Positions 53,101-59,908 of a DNA stretch of 59,908 nt are shown here, piece by piece (within the stretch, counting starts at the first letter, position 1; each line of letters starts with the position of its first letter). The notes under the pieces were generated by a model, which was given only the letters and a program-made list of their open reading frames with translations, did no database searches and was not told the origin of the DNA. Made by a program: the position numbers and the translations under genes. Source of the stretch: Sulfurimonas sp. (lineage in GTDB: Bacteria > Campylobacterota > Campylobacteria > Campylobacterales > Sulfurimonadaceae); assembly GCA_027068455.1 (NCBI GenBank), contig JAMOSN010000027.1:1-59908 (forward strand). Direction: 5' to 3'.

Positions 53101-55509
53101 TTGGGCACTGTTTTTATAAATCACTACCAAAGACCAACCTCCATAGTTCCCATGGTCACTTTCTGGACCTGTATGACACTTGATATCTGCAACTAGGTAG
53201 GTTCCGTTTGGATTTGTTTTATTGATCATTTGTGTAACATCTTTAAAACCTGCATACCCTAAGTTACTGTAGTCAAGTTGATCCGCTGTAACTTCGACAT
53301 AACTTGCCCCTGGAACTTTGAACTTTACTTTTTCTGAATCATAACTGTTGACTCTCATATCAAGAGCCTTAGAACCGCTGTTGCTAAGATATACGGCTGA
53401 AGATGGAATGGTAGAACCTAAAAAGTCACCATTGTTAACACTAACATGAGTAACTCCTTGCCAATAAAGCCCAGCCCATACTACCTCTGAGTTAGCAGGT
53501 ATATTTAAATCAAAACTACTTGAATTTTTTGTTGAGGAGTCATTGTCGATATCGATATAAATATCTGGATGGTTATTTGAATTGGAGTTGTTGTTTTTGC
53601 AGTGCCCGCTACCATCATCCTCACATAAGTTGATATTGCCTCCCATTACATAATTTCCACGAATATTTCGTGTTTGAGGTGGATTTCTAAGCTCAAAATC
53701 TCTATCTCCTGCAATATGGTCTGAGAGTTTAAAATCAAAATGTATCTCATACTCATCAGTATCATTACCTGTTTCTTTAACACGCAAATAAACAGAATCC
53801 CCTGCATGAAGAGAAATATTGGACATGTTATGCTCTTTGCTTGTTTCAGTACCATAACTAAAACCATTGTCTGTTGTTACTTTTAGTTTATATTCATGAT
53901 TGTTTGGTGAAGATGCATTTATGCTTAATATACCGTTTGCATCAACAACAAAATAGTAGTAATCATAATCATCATTTTGAGAACTTCCATAGATACAAGC
54001 TGATTTATTGGTATCAACGTGGTTCATATTCTCCACAATATCACCAGCATCATGAATATCTGGTATTTTATCTGGTAGGTCACCGATATCTATGTAGTCA
54101 CTAGGTTTGTTGGTGTCATAATTGATACATGCATACGCTTCTTCTATCGTTCCCGTAGCATTATTATCATCTATCGTGGCATTGTATGGTTTTTCAAGTA
54201 TTAGATAAAATTCTCCGATACCATTAGCCTTGATGGTAATTGGAATGTTTACGGTAGTAGAACCGTCTGTTGGTAAAGTGATTGTGCCGTTTGTTTCTTC
54301 ATAGTCAACACCTGCTTTTGCAGTGCCGTCTATTGTATGATACTGGACACTTGAGCCTGCCCCTGTTGTTGCAGAAGGATCTATGTTGAGTGTAAAGTTC
54401 ATTACCTGATCACTACTTTGTGAAGTGATGGTTGCATCATTAATATTAAGAATTGGAATAGTGATGTTTTCATCACATGGATACACTTGAACATTATAAG
54501 AGAGTCCATTTTTAACATAAGTTGAGTATAAAACTTTGTTAGTAAAGTCTATGCCTATAGTTGACTCTGTATAAGTATCTCGTGTATCACTGGAATCAGG
54601 ACCCATATCATCAAGTGTATAAGTGATATTTTTTCCAAGAGCACTAATTGGACCTGCTGTTGCGCCTGATTGGATAGTTGCACTTCCTTCACCCTCTTTA
54701 ACTCCAGCTGTTTCATTGAAACCAGCTTGCATAATTCCATTACTTTGCAAATAAACCTTAACCTGAGTGAGTGTAGTGTTTGATGTATTTACTATGGGAA
54801 TAACATTTCTACAGTTGAGACCTCCAAAGCTTAGACATACTGAGAGCCAACTAGTGCTTTCTGTATATTCTTGAGCATAACAAATATCAGCTGTATTGGA
54901 TGAACCGCCATTAGAACCACCTGGAGTAGTATACTCGATAGTAAGCTTAGGTGCCTTATTTGAATTGCCATCATATGAATAGGCTCTTCTTTTATGGTTT
55001 GAAGATTTTTTTTCAATAAAGATAGTAATAGGATTGTTACGATTCCAATCACTTCTGTCAATAACATGTTGGATTAAGTTTGATATATCAGGGGTATTAT
55101 ATGTTTGATTCTCGCTCCATGCATTTATATTATTCCAATTGATTGTAGATGTTTTGGCTCTATTTGATATATTTCTTTTTTCATCTGTAAAAGTTGCTGA
55201 ATTTCCATTGTCTTCTGCTGATATTTTGAGTGAAAGAGATTTACTATTAGATGATTTTGCATGAAATGTTACATATGCATTGGTTATGGTTGCATTTTTA
55301 GGGATATCTATATTTGTAAAACGCATACCTACAATTTGCTGATGTCCATCATATACAAGTTCGAGATCTGAACTTGTTAGATTTGCTCTATGGTTACCAA
55401 CCTCTTGTTCTGCATCATCACTTGAATGAGTGATAGAAGTGGAAAAAGTATTTGCCACAAGGGTAATACTAAAGAAAAGAAGAAAAAATATTATTTTTGT
55501 ATAATGCAT
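50101..55509 (-). CDS. Giant MshQ-like (DUF6701) pilus-associated adhesin
   Basis: 1802 aa from ATG 55509 (AGGGA upstream); signal peptide MHYTKIIFFLLFFSITLVA. Regions in order, rough positions: 20-195 carbohydrate-binding-like beta-sandwich (TNAYVTFHAKSS...NLIQHVIDRSDW); 205-350 Ser/Thr-rich domain; 355-455 Calx-beta-like (NINDATI, GTAKAGVDYEETNGTITL); 460-610 PPC-like; 620-960 a domain with EVVWAGLYWQG; the last ~470 residues resemble DUF6701 of MSHA protein MshQ, with a cysteine-rich CQDVC...CIACVFGSG and RDAFAIRPEKF. Probably surface exposed and carried by the minor pilins encoded after it. Confidence 0.75.
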   Translation of the reverse strand: MHYTKIIFFLLFFSITLVANTFSTSITHSSDDAEQEVGNHRANLTSSDLELVYDGHQQIVGMRFTNIDIPKNATITNAYVTFHAKSSNSKSLSLKISAEDNGNSATFTDEKRNISNRAKTSTINWNNINAWSENQTYNTPDISNLIQHVIDRSDWNRNNPITIFIEKKSSNHKRRAYSYDGNSNKAPKLTIEYTTPGGSNGGSSNTADICYAQEYTESTSWLSVCLSFGGLNCRNVIPIVNTSNTTLTQVKVYLQSNGIMQAGFNETAGVKEGEGSATIQSGATAGPISALGKNITYTLDDMGPDSSDTRDTYTESTIGIDFTNKVLYSTYVKNGLSYNVQVYPCDENITIPILNINDATITSQSSDQVMNFTLNIDPSATTGAGSSVQYHTIDGTAKAGVDYEETNGTITLPTDGSTTVNIPITIKANGIGEFYLILEKPYNATIDDNNATGTIEEAYACINYDTNKPSDYIDIGDLPDKIPDIHDAGDIVENMNHVDTNKSACIYGSSQNDDYDYYYFVVDANGILSINASSPNNHEYKLKVTTDNGFSYGTETSKEHNMSNISLHAGDSVYLRVKETGNDTDEYEIHFDFKLSDHIAGDRDFELRNPPQTRNIRGNYVMGGNINLCEDDGSGHCKNNNSNSNNHPDIYIDIDNDSSTKNSSSFDLNIPANSEVVWAGLYWQGVTHVSVNNGDFLGSTIPSSAVYLSNSGSKALDMRVNSYDSEKVKFKVPGASYVEVTADQLDYSNLGYAGFKDVTQMINKTNPNGTYLVADIKCHTGPESDHGNYGGWSLVVIYKNSAQELKNISVFDGFATVDSSYNKDINVSGFLTSEDTPLQSKISFFTMDGEGGSNSLTIVSDAKGSNKVSGPGNPANSLFNSTIIGVNNRQPDVPSLRMDLDTIDLVDYIGPLETDVLLRPRTTGDRYTASLFIFSAPLYEPRVCYYIDTIVDNNNNVIFEDKHFTEPINSGEEYTFNFWISNMKKDVNDTNLATAKLVQIYLNMSDDFTYTTNSTYIKNLQTNSFTHVTDTKNDDLGDYENNKSTWRVGTGADATQGGTLEPAQNFDDNDAKAYTHIKGKLNIQNSDTINLLDYLEFKASFQTTSITIAEDNAQVIEQCVDLNSSGSVGAAPGGLFNVVMQNNATAIENDGIDPLASEHSTLNNIPTQIANKDFNISVVSLDTDNKTLKNYRGVVALELIEEPDYSATDTEDQKRIKCENATTIFPSSTDSQITYSFNNNEVSNGTFNYTGAHKKLSFRVKYLKHSTNNGAITWNCTNNTNGCIWGMLNSTYHSSAPCQDVCKPGNGTGANQKSDACIACVFGSGVAGSSCSRDAFAIRPEKFVLNPPSDEDIELLDAGKDYNLSLIATLYNSTSQTSGYTITSANNVLETNQTLYDASHTQNSAMQGTLTFASNNFDITNGQALNNVGINFDDVGLVNIRIVDKTWAQVDIDNSDTTADCSENGAYVCGDINATFIPHHFTFQNVTLHNAHDGVFTYFSNDLNESVRFNFSILAKNKEGNTTKNFSNGLYEHPIDINFTVSKTVDGNNANKQEFISLGNIGFNNGTTSIAWNDTNTTKLIMFNYPRTSTTTLNPVDINGSTDVTINAISTYNSSSGTTKSVQGTSNASAKVTFLYGRAHAQRQKFTSSGTGSVTGNARLFYEVYCNGSGCDKTLLPDGNNAKMLDDPRWFVNTQHNPAQDGNITNITQKGTSVLTFGTTSSTSGETQIPITYDGSRGYPYKATIQYTPSSWLLYNKYNAAATQDEFEVEFINGDTNWAGQTQTDTTTNKNAAQTTNRRLMW

Positions 55510-55693
55510 TGTAAATCCCTTATTTATAATATAAAAAACTGCACACAAGAACAGGGCTCAGTAGCAATCATTTTAATTCCTAACTACATTATTATATTCA
55601 TTACCTTATATGTTGCTTAATCATTCTTGTTTAATGCCTATTATATATCTTTTAGATAAAATAACAATCTAATAAAAATCAGGAAATTATCTA

Positions 55694-56455
55694 ATGACAA
55701 AGTATATAAAATTTTTATCATCCTTATTATTGCTAATAATATTTAGTGGATGTACCAAAGATGTTGATGAATACAATAAACCAGCAATCTACTGGTATGA
55801 AAAACTGGTTCAATCAGTTGCTGATGGTAATTTGGATAAAGCAGATGACTATTACTCCTCTTTGCAAGGGGAACATATTGCATCACCACTTTTGCCAGAA
55901 GCGACGATGATACTGGCAATCTCACATATGTATCACGAAGAGTATCTATTGACAGAACATTTTTTAAATGAGTATGTCAAACGATATGCAAATGAGAATG
56001 AGCGTGAATTTGCTGAGTTTTTAATGGTAAAAGCAAAATATATGGCTCTTCCTAATCCAAGAAGAGATCAGGTGCTCATTAAAGATACTATCCGTGCTGC
56101 AAAAAGTTTTAAACGAAATTATCCAGACTCTCAATACTATTATTTGGTAGATACAATGTTGACAAATCTCTACTTGGCACAGGCTTTTTTAAATGAAACG
56201 GTAGCATCCCTTTATGATCGTATCGATAAACCAAAATCTGCTACTTACTACAGAACATTGAAACCAGAGCCATGGATAAAGTGGGATGAAGTGGAAAAAT
56301 CCAATACACCTTGGTACAGAGAATGGTTTGAAGGTGATGGAACAGCTTCTTGGTATGGAGTTTTATTACCAGATACACGCAGTGTTGTGTCTCGAAACTC
56401 CGTGGTAGATACTGATGAAAATACTACAACTTTACAAAAGGATAATGAAGAATGA
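55694..56455 (+). CDS. bamD: Outer-membrane protein assembly factor BamD
   Basis: 253 aa lipoprotein: signal with lipobox IFSGC (Cys20), then TPR-like helices (YWYEKLVQSVADGNLDKADDYYSSL, MYHEEYLLTEHFLNEYVKRYAN, AAKSFKRNYPDSQYYYLVDTML). Matches the BamD/ComL family that helps insert outer-membrane beta-barrels. It directly precedes lon with ATGA overlap, as in Campylobacter. An Asn/Thr/Asp-rich tail follows the last helix. Confidence 0.88.
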   Translation: MTKYIKFLSSLLLLIIFSGCTKDVDEYNKPAIYWYEKLVQSVADGNLDKADDYYSSLQGEHIASPLLPEATMILAISHMYHEEYLLTEHFLNEYVKRYANENEREFAEFLMVKAKYMALPNPRRDQVLIKDTIRAAKSFKRNYPDSQYYYLVDTMLTNLYLAQAFLNETVASLYDRIDKPKSATYYRTLKPEPWIKWDEVEKSNTPWYREWFEGDGTASWYGVLLPDTRSVVSRNSVVDTDENTTTLQKDNEE

Positions 56456-58866
56456 AATTAAGTAATTATGGAGAATTTCCAGCTGACATTCCAGTAATAG
56501 CTGAAGATGAGCTTTTTTTATACCCATTTATGATATCTCCGTTATTTTTGAATGATGAAGCTAATATCGCTGCTGCAACAAAGGCGATAGAAGAAAATAC
56601 TCTTGTTGTTGTATGCCCTACAAAGCCATCTCATGAGGGTGAGCGTAGTTATGAATCTTTATACGATGCTGGTGTTGTAGGTTCTATTATGAGAAAAGTA
56701 TCTCTGCCTGATGGTAGAGTAAAAGTACTTTTTCAAGGTTTGGCTCGTGCTAGACTTATAAGTAAGGTAAGAGAAAATCCATTGATTGCTCATGTTGATA
56801 TTATCGAAGCTAAAGAGGTAAACACTTTAAAAATAGATGCTATTTTAGAAGTTGTAAGAGAAAAGGTACGAACACTCTCTGGTGTGAGTAACTATTTCCC
56901 TCCAGATCTGCTTCGAACCATAGAGGAGAATCATGATCATAATCGCATTATCGACTTGATCTGCTCCACTGTAAAGCTTAAAAAAGAGCAGGCATACAAA
57001 CTTTTTGTAGAGACAGATACAGAAAAACGATTTTTAGATTTGATTGATTTTCTTATAGAGGAGATTGAGGCCAATAAACTCCAACGTGAGATTCGCTCTA
57101 AAGTACATACTCATATAGAAAAAGTAAATAAAGAATATTTTCTTAAAGAGCAACTAAAACAGATTCAAAAAGAGTTGGGTGTTGATGCTGCACGTGATGA
57201 AGAGATAGAGGAGTATCGAAAGAAACTAGAAGCAAAAAAAGAGAAAATGGGTGAAGATGCCTATAAAGAGATTAAAAAACAGTTAGAACGTTTTGCTAGA
57301 ATGCATCCTGATTCTTCTGATGCTTCTATGACACAAACCTATCTTGACTGGGTTTTAGAAATCCCTTTTGGAGAGTTTGCTAAAAAATCTTTAAAGATAG
57401 AGGATGTAGAAGCTCAACTTGACAAAGACCATTTTTCACTTAAAAAACCAAAATCACGTATTGTTGAGTACTTTGCAGTCAAAGAACTTTTGGAGTTGCG
57501 AGGTATCTCCCAGAAGAAAACTTCAGGTGCGATTATATGTTTTAGTGGACCTCCAGGTGTTGGTAAAACATCTTTGGCAAACTCTATCGCAACAGCACTC
57601 AAACGTCCACTTGTGCGTATAGCTCTTGGTGGTTTAGAAGATGTTAATGAACTTCGAGGACACAGACGTACTTATGTTGGAGCTATGCCAGGACGTTTAA
57701 CGCAAGGTTTAATTGATGCTAAAAAGATGAATCCTGTTATCGTTTTGGATGAGATAGATAAAATTTCACGATCTCAAAGAGGAGACCCTACAGCTGCAAT
57801 GTTAGAGATTTTAGATCCTGAACAAAATAATGAATTTAGAGATTATTACTTGAATTTTGATCTGGATTTGTCAAATGTTATTTTTATAGCGACAGCAAAT
57901 GATGTGGGACGTATTCCAGCACCATTGCGTGACAGAATGGAGTTTATCACTTTAAGCTCTTATACACCTCAAGAGAAATTTGAGATAGCAAAACGTTACC
58001 TTATTCCTCAGGAACTTAAAAAGCATGGACTTAAAAAATCTGAGTTTAGTATTTCAAAACCAGCTTTACGTGAACTGATCCATTCATATACTCGTGAAGC
58101 AGGTGTTCGTAACCTAAGACGTCGTGTAGCGGAGATGATTCGCAAAGTAGCGTTAGAGATTTTAAAAGATGGTGTTAACAAAGTTAGTGTGAATATGAAA
58201 AATTTAAAAACATTTTTTGATAAAAGTGTTTTTGAGATTGAAAAAACTGACAAAGTACCTGTTATTGGAGTTGTCAATGGTTTGGCTTGGACAGCAGTAG
58301 GTGGAGATGTTCTAAAGATTGAATCTATTCGCATCAAGGGTAAAGGAACACTACAGCTAACTGGAAGTCTTGGTGATGTTATGAAAGAATCAGCGCGCAT
58401 AGCACTGAGTGTAGTAAAAACACTGATAGATGAACGTACATTGGTTATAGATCCAAAAAATATCCCTTTAACGTTTAAGGAGAAAGAGGAAAATATAAAA
58501 GTTGATCCAAGTGAAGTTTATAAACGTTATGACCTTCATCTTCATGTACCAGATGGAGCAACCCCAAAAGATGGACCAAGTGCAGGGATAGCTATGGTGA
58601 GTGTTATAGCTTCCATCTTAAGCTCGCGTAAAATACGTTCAGAGATTGCTATGACAGGTGAAGTGTCATTAACTGGGGATGTCTTACCTATTGGTGGACT
58701 TAAAGAGAAGCTTATTGCTGCACATAAAGCTGAAATGACAAAAGTTTTAATACCTGCAAAAAATTATGAACGAGATTTGGATGATATTCCAAAAGAGGTA
58801 CAAGAGAGCTTAAAAATTATCCCTGTAAAAAGGGTAGAAGAGGTTCTAAAACATATTCTTGTATAG
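56452..58866 (+). CDS. lon: ATP-dependent protease Lon
   Basis: 804 aa. N-terminal substrate-binding domain (LFLYPFMISPLFLN), coiled-coil helices (LKEQLKQIQKELGVDAARDEEIEEY), AAA module with Walker A FSGPPGVGKTSLANSIA and Walker B PVIVLDEIDKISRS, arginine finger region, then the protease domain with catalytic Ser in PKDGPSAGIAMVS and Lys in GGLKEKLIAAHKAEM. It degrades misfolded and regulatory proteins. Starts inside the bamD stop. Confidence 0.97.
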   Translation: MKLSNYGEFPADIPVIAEDELFLYPFMISPLFLNDEANIAAATKAIEENTLVVVCPTKPSHEGERSYESLYDAGVVGSIMRKVSLPDGRVKVLFQGLARARLISKVRENPLIAHVDIIEAKEVNTLKIDAILEVVREKVRTLSGVSNYFPPDLLRTIEENHDHNRIIDLICSTVKLKKEQAYKLFVETDTEKRFLDLIDFLIEEIEANKLQREIRSKVHTHIEKVNKEYFLKEQLKQIQKELGVDAARDEEIEEYRKKLEAKKEKMGEDAYKEIKKQLERFARMHPDSSDASMTQTYLDWVLEIPFGEFAKKSLKIEDVEAQLDKDHFSLKKPKSRIVEYFAVKELLELRGISQKKTSGAIICFSGPPGVGKTSLANSIATALKRPLVRIALGGLEDVNELRGHRRTYVGAMPGRLTQGLIDAKKMNPVIVLDEIDKISRSQRGDPTAAMLEILDPEQNNEFRDYYLNFDLDLSNVIFIATANDVGRIPAPLRDRMEFITLSSYTPQEKFEIAKRYLIPQELKKHGLKKSEFSISKPALRELIHSYTREAGVRNLRRRVAEMIRKVALEILKDGVNKVSVNMKNLKTFFDKSVFEIEKTDKVPVIGVVNGLAWTAVGGDVLKIESIRIKGKGTLQLTGSLGDVMKESARIALSVVKTLIDERTLVIDPKNIPLTFKEKEENIKVDPSEVYKRYDLHLHVPDGATPKDGPSAGIAMVSVIASILSSRKIRSEIAMTGEVSLTGDVLPIGGLKEKLIAAHKAEMTKVLIPAKNYERDLDDIPKEVQESLKIIPVKRVEEVLKHILV

Positions 58867-58894
58867 AATATGTATAGAAAGTTTGAGTTGTAAT

Positions 58895-59272
58895 CTAAAC
58901 GATTACAGTCTCCATCTTTTTAATGAGATCGTTATTACGAATAGGTTTCATTAAAAATCCATTTGCCCCACATTCGAGAGCTTCTGCTTTTTTTGTTTCA
59001 TCAGTTGTTAAAACAATAATTGGTAATTGACGCAGGTTGTCATCTGCGCGAACAACTTTAAGCATCTCTATACCACCCATGATAGGCATAATAATATCTA
59101 AAAGGATTAAATCTATATCGTCACGGCTCTTAAGTGCCCCAATAGCATCTGAGCCGTTTTTTGCTTCTATTACCTCTTTTACATGACCACTTTTAAGCAG
59201 CATCGATTTTAAAAGTTTAAGATTAATCATATCATCATCAACTGCTAGTACAACTAAATCAGTTCTTGTCAT
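58895..59272 (-). CDS. Single-domain response regulator (receiver)
   Basis: 125 aa, one receiver domain. Acidic pocket VDDD, phosphoacceptor in LILLDIIMP, the Thr in IIVLTTDETKKAEA and the Lys in GFLMKP are all intact, so it can be phosphorylated. No output domain, like CheY. ATG 59272 with AAGGAAC upstream. It follows a second, degenerate receiver gene by 9 nt; the two may work together. Confidence 0.9.
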   Translation of the reverse strand: MTRTDLVVLAVDDDMINLKLLKSMLLKSGHVKEVIEAKNGSDAIGALKSRDDIDLILLDIIMPIMGGIEMLKVVRADDNLRQLPIIVLTTDETKKAEALECGANGFLMKPIRNNDLIKKMETVIV

Positions 59273-59281
59273 TTTTGTTCC

Positions 59282-59908
59282 TTATATAAATTTTTCTAGT
59301 ATTAGTCTTAGTAAATCTTTATTGATTATATTTTGTATCTTTTCATCAACATAGTTGTCATCATCAGGATTTGACTCTGATTTTGCATCGTTGATAAGAA
59401 TAAGAATTGTTTCTAAATCTAAACCATTAGCATTATCTTTGACAGTTTGTGAAAAGCTTGCAAGTTCTAACCCATCAAGCTCTTTATCAAATAAGACAAC
59501 TCTATATGTATTTGTATCTATTTTTTCTTTAAGTTCGTTGAAGCTGGTTACTATCTCATAGTCATAATTGAGTTGATCTAGAATTTTTGCAATCAACTTA
59601 CCTTCAAATGAACTTTTCTTAGCTATAAGTATATCTTTTGTATAGCTATGTACTTCCATCTCTTCTTTATTTGTTTCCTTTTCTTCTTCAATTTCTAGAG
59701 TAAGTTCAGGTTCTAGAGAACCTTTTTCTTGAATATGATTTTCAAAAATAAAGAGGTTGTCATTTTCTTCTGTAGTGTCATCTTCTATTGTTTTAGGAGT
59801 TTCTGGAACTTCTGGAACTTCTGGAACTTCTGGAACTTCTGGAACTTCTGGAACTTCTGGAACTTCTGGAACTTCTGGAACTTCTGGAACTTCTGGAACT
59901 TCTGGAAC
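59282..59908 (-). CDS. Degenerate receiver protein with N-terminal VPE repeat (5' end outside window)
   Basis: A continuous frame enters from the right edge. It begins with at least 12 copies of Val-Pro-Glu, then an acidic linker (TIEDDTTEENDNLFIFEN, LEPELTLEIEEEKETNKEE), then a C-terminal ~120-residue receiver-like fold with VVLFDKELDG. The usual Asp pair at the start of the receiver is replaced (DILIAKKSSF), so phosphorylation is doubtful. An internal Met at 59659 would omit the repeat, but no ribosome site is evident there. It lies just upstream of an intact receiver gene. Start and full length are unknown. Confidence 0.6.
   Translation of the reverse strand, partial: VPEVPEVPEVPEVPEVPEVPEVPEVPEVPEVPEVPETPKTIEDDTTEENDNLFIFENHIQEKGSLEPELTLEIEEEKETNKEEMEVHSYTKDILIAKKSSFEGKLIAKILDQLNYDYEIVTSFNELKEKIDTNTYRVVLFDKELDGLELASFSQTVKDNANGLDLETILILINDAKSESNPDDDNYVDEKIQNIINKDLLRLILEKFI
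59801..59908. repeat. 9-bp tandem repeat, 12 identical copies (truncated by window end)
   Basis: TTCTGGAAC on the plus strand repeats 12 times without a mismatch from 59801 to the last base. In the minus-strand gene each unit encodes Val-Pro-Glu. Copy number could vary by slippage without changing the reading frame. Confidence 0.9.

Noticed and set aside
58889..58907. TGTAATC-TAAAC-GATTACA hairpin at the end of lon and the response regulator as a terminator
   Set aside because: A 7-bp, AT-rich stem without a T-run on either side; may be functional but cannot be supported.
59801..59908. Short regular repeat that might suggest a CRISPR array
   Set aside because: The units are contiguous 9-mers with no spacers and stay in frame within a coding sequence.
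1..59908. Search for tRNA, rRNA, phage, transposase or integron features
   Set aside because: None was recognised on either strand.

Overview
The window is an AT-rich stretch (by eye, mid-30s % G+C) of a Campylobacterota (Epsilonproteobacteria) chromosome, most like a Sulfurimonas-type free-living sulfur or hydrogen oxidiser. The clues are gene order and family variants: a nuo operon without a normal nuoE/nuoF and followed directly by pflA, the cheZ - U32 - purE - DUF3972 - DUF89 - glyQ cluster, bamD - lon, trxA - membrane protein - trxB, and HxQWxQPLN-type histidine kinases. No rRNA, tRNA, CRISPR array, prophage or insertion sequence was seen.

Layout. 1-4.2 kb: the end of a prohibitin-like gene, hisIE, two DUF2393 membrane proteins, then convergent purF and a YhcC-type radical SAM gene. 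4.4-7.4 kb: a C-terminal J-domain protein, a DUF234 nuclease-fold protein and DNA polymerase IV. 7.5-9.4 kb: a SiaC - histidine kinase - SiaB signalling set. 9.5-11 kb: a tiny cysteine protein, a lipoprotein and endonuclease IV. 11-14.4 kb: a VolA-like surface lipase divergent from a FadL porin, then an AAA ATPase. 16.4-33.9 kb: complex I (nuoABCD, a NuoE-like gene, a NuoF/GltD-like flavoprotein, two nuoG paralogues, nuoHIJKLMN) followed by flagellar pflA. 36.3-41.2 kb: dapB, the thioredoxin genes, a globin, histidinol phosphatase and cheZ. 41.2-47.5 kb: U32 peptidase, purE, DUF3972, DUF89, glyQ, a highly structured small-peptide locus and recG. 47.5-55.5 kb: hpf, three minor-pilin-like genes and an 1802-residue MshQ-like adhesin. 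55.7-59.9 kb: bamD, lon, a single-domain response regulator and a truncated gene ending in a 9-bp tandem repeat.

The genes fit a motile, chemotactic respiratory bacterium: complex I with an alternative flavoprotein input, flagellar (pflA, cheZ) and pilus/adhesin functions, lipid scavenging (lipase + FadL), redox and oxygen handling (Trx, globin) and stress or repair genes (nfo, dinB, recG, lon, hpf).

Two signals are not explained by ordinary annotation. First, 45435-45594 encodes a 25-residue hydrophobic peptide inside an RNA that can fold almost completely. A 15-bp long-range helix buries its ribosome binding site, and three hairpins carry the start codon, coding region and stop codon. This is the architecture of a type I toxin mRNA, and a perfect extended -10 box faces it on the opposite strand. 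Second, the 9-mer AACACGCAA / TTGCGTGTT occurs 23 times, on both strands and in several reading frames, always inside genes; base composition predicts fewer than one. It behaves like a genome-wide DNA tag such as an uptake sequence. Both were found by eye and need computation to confirm.
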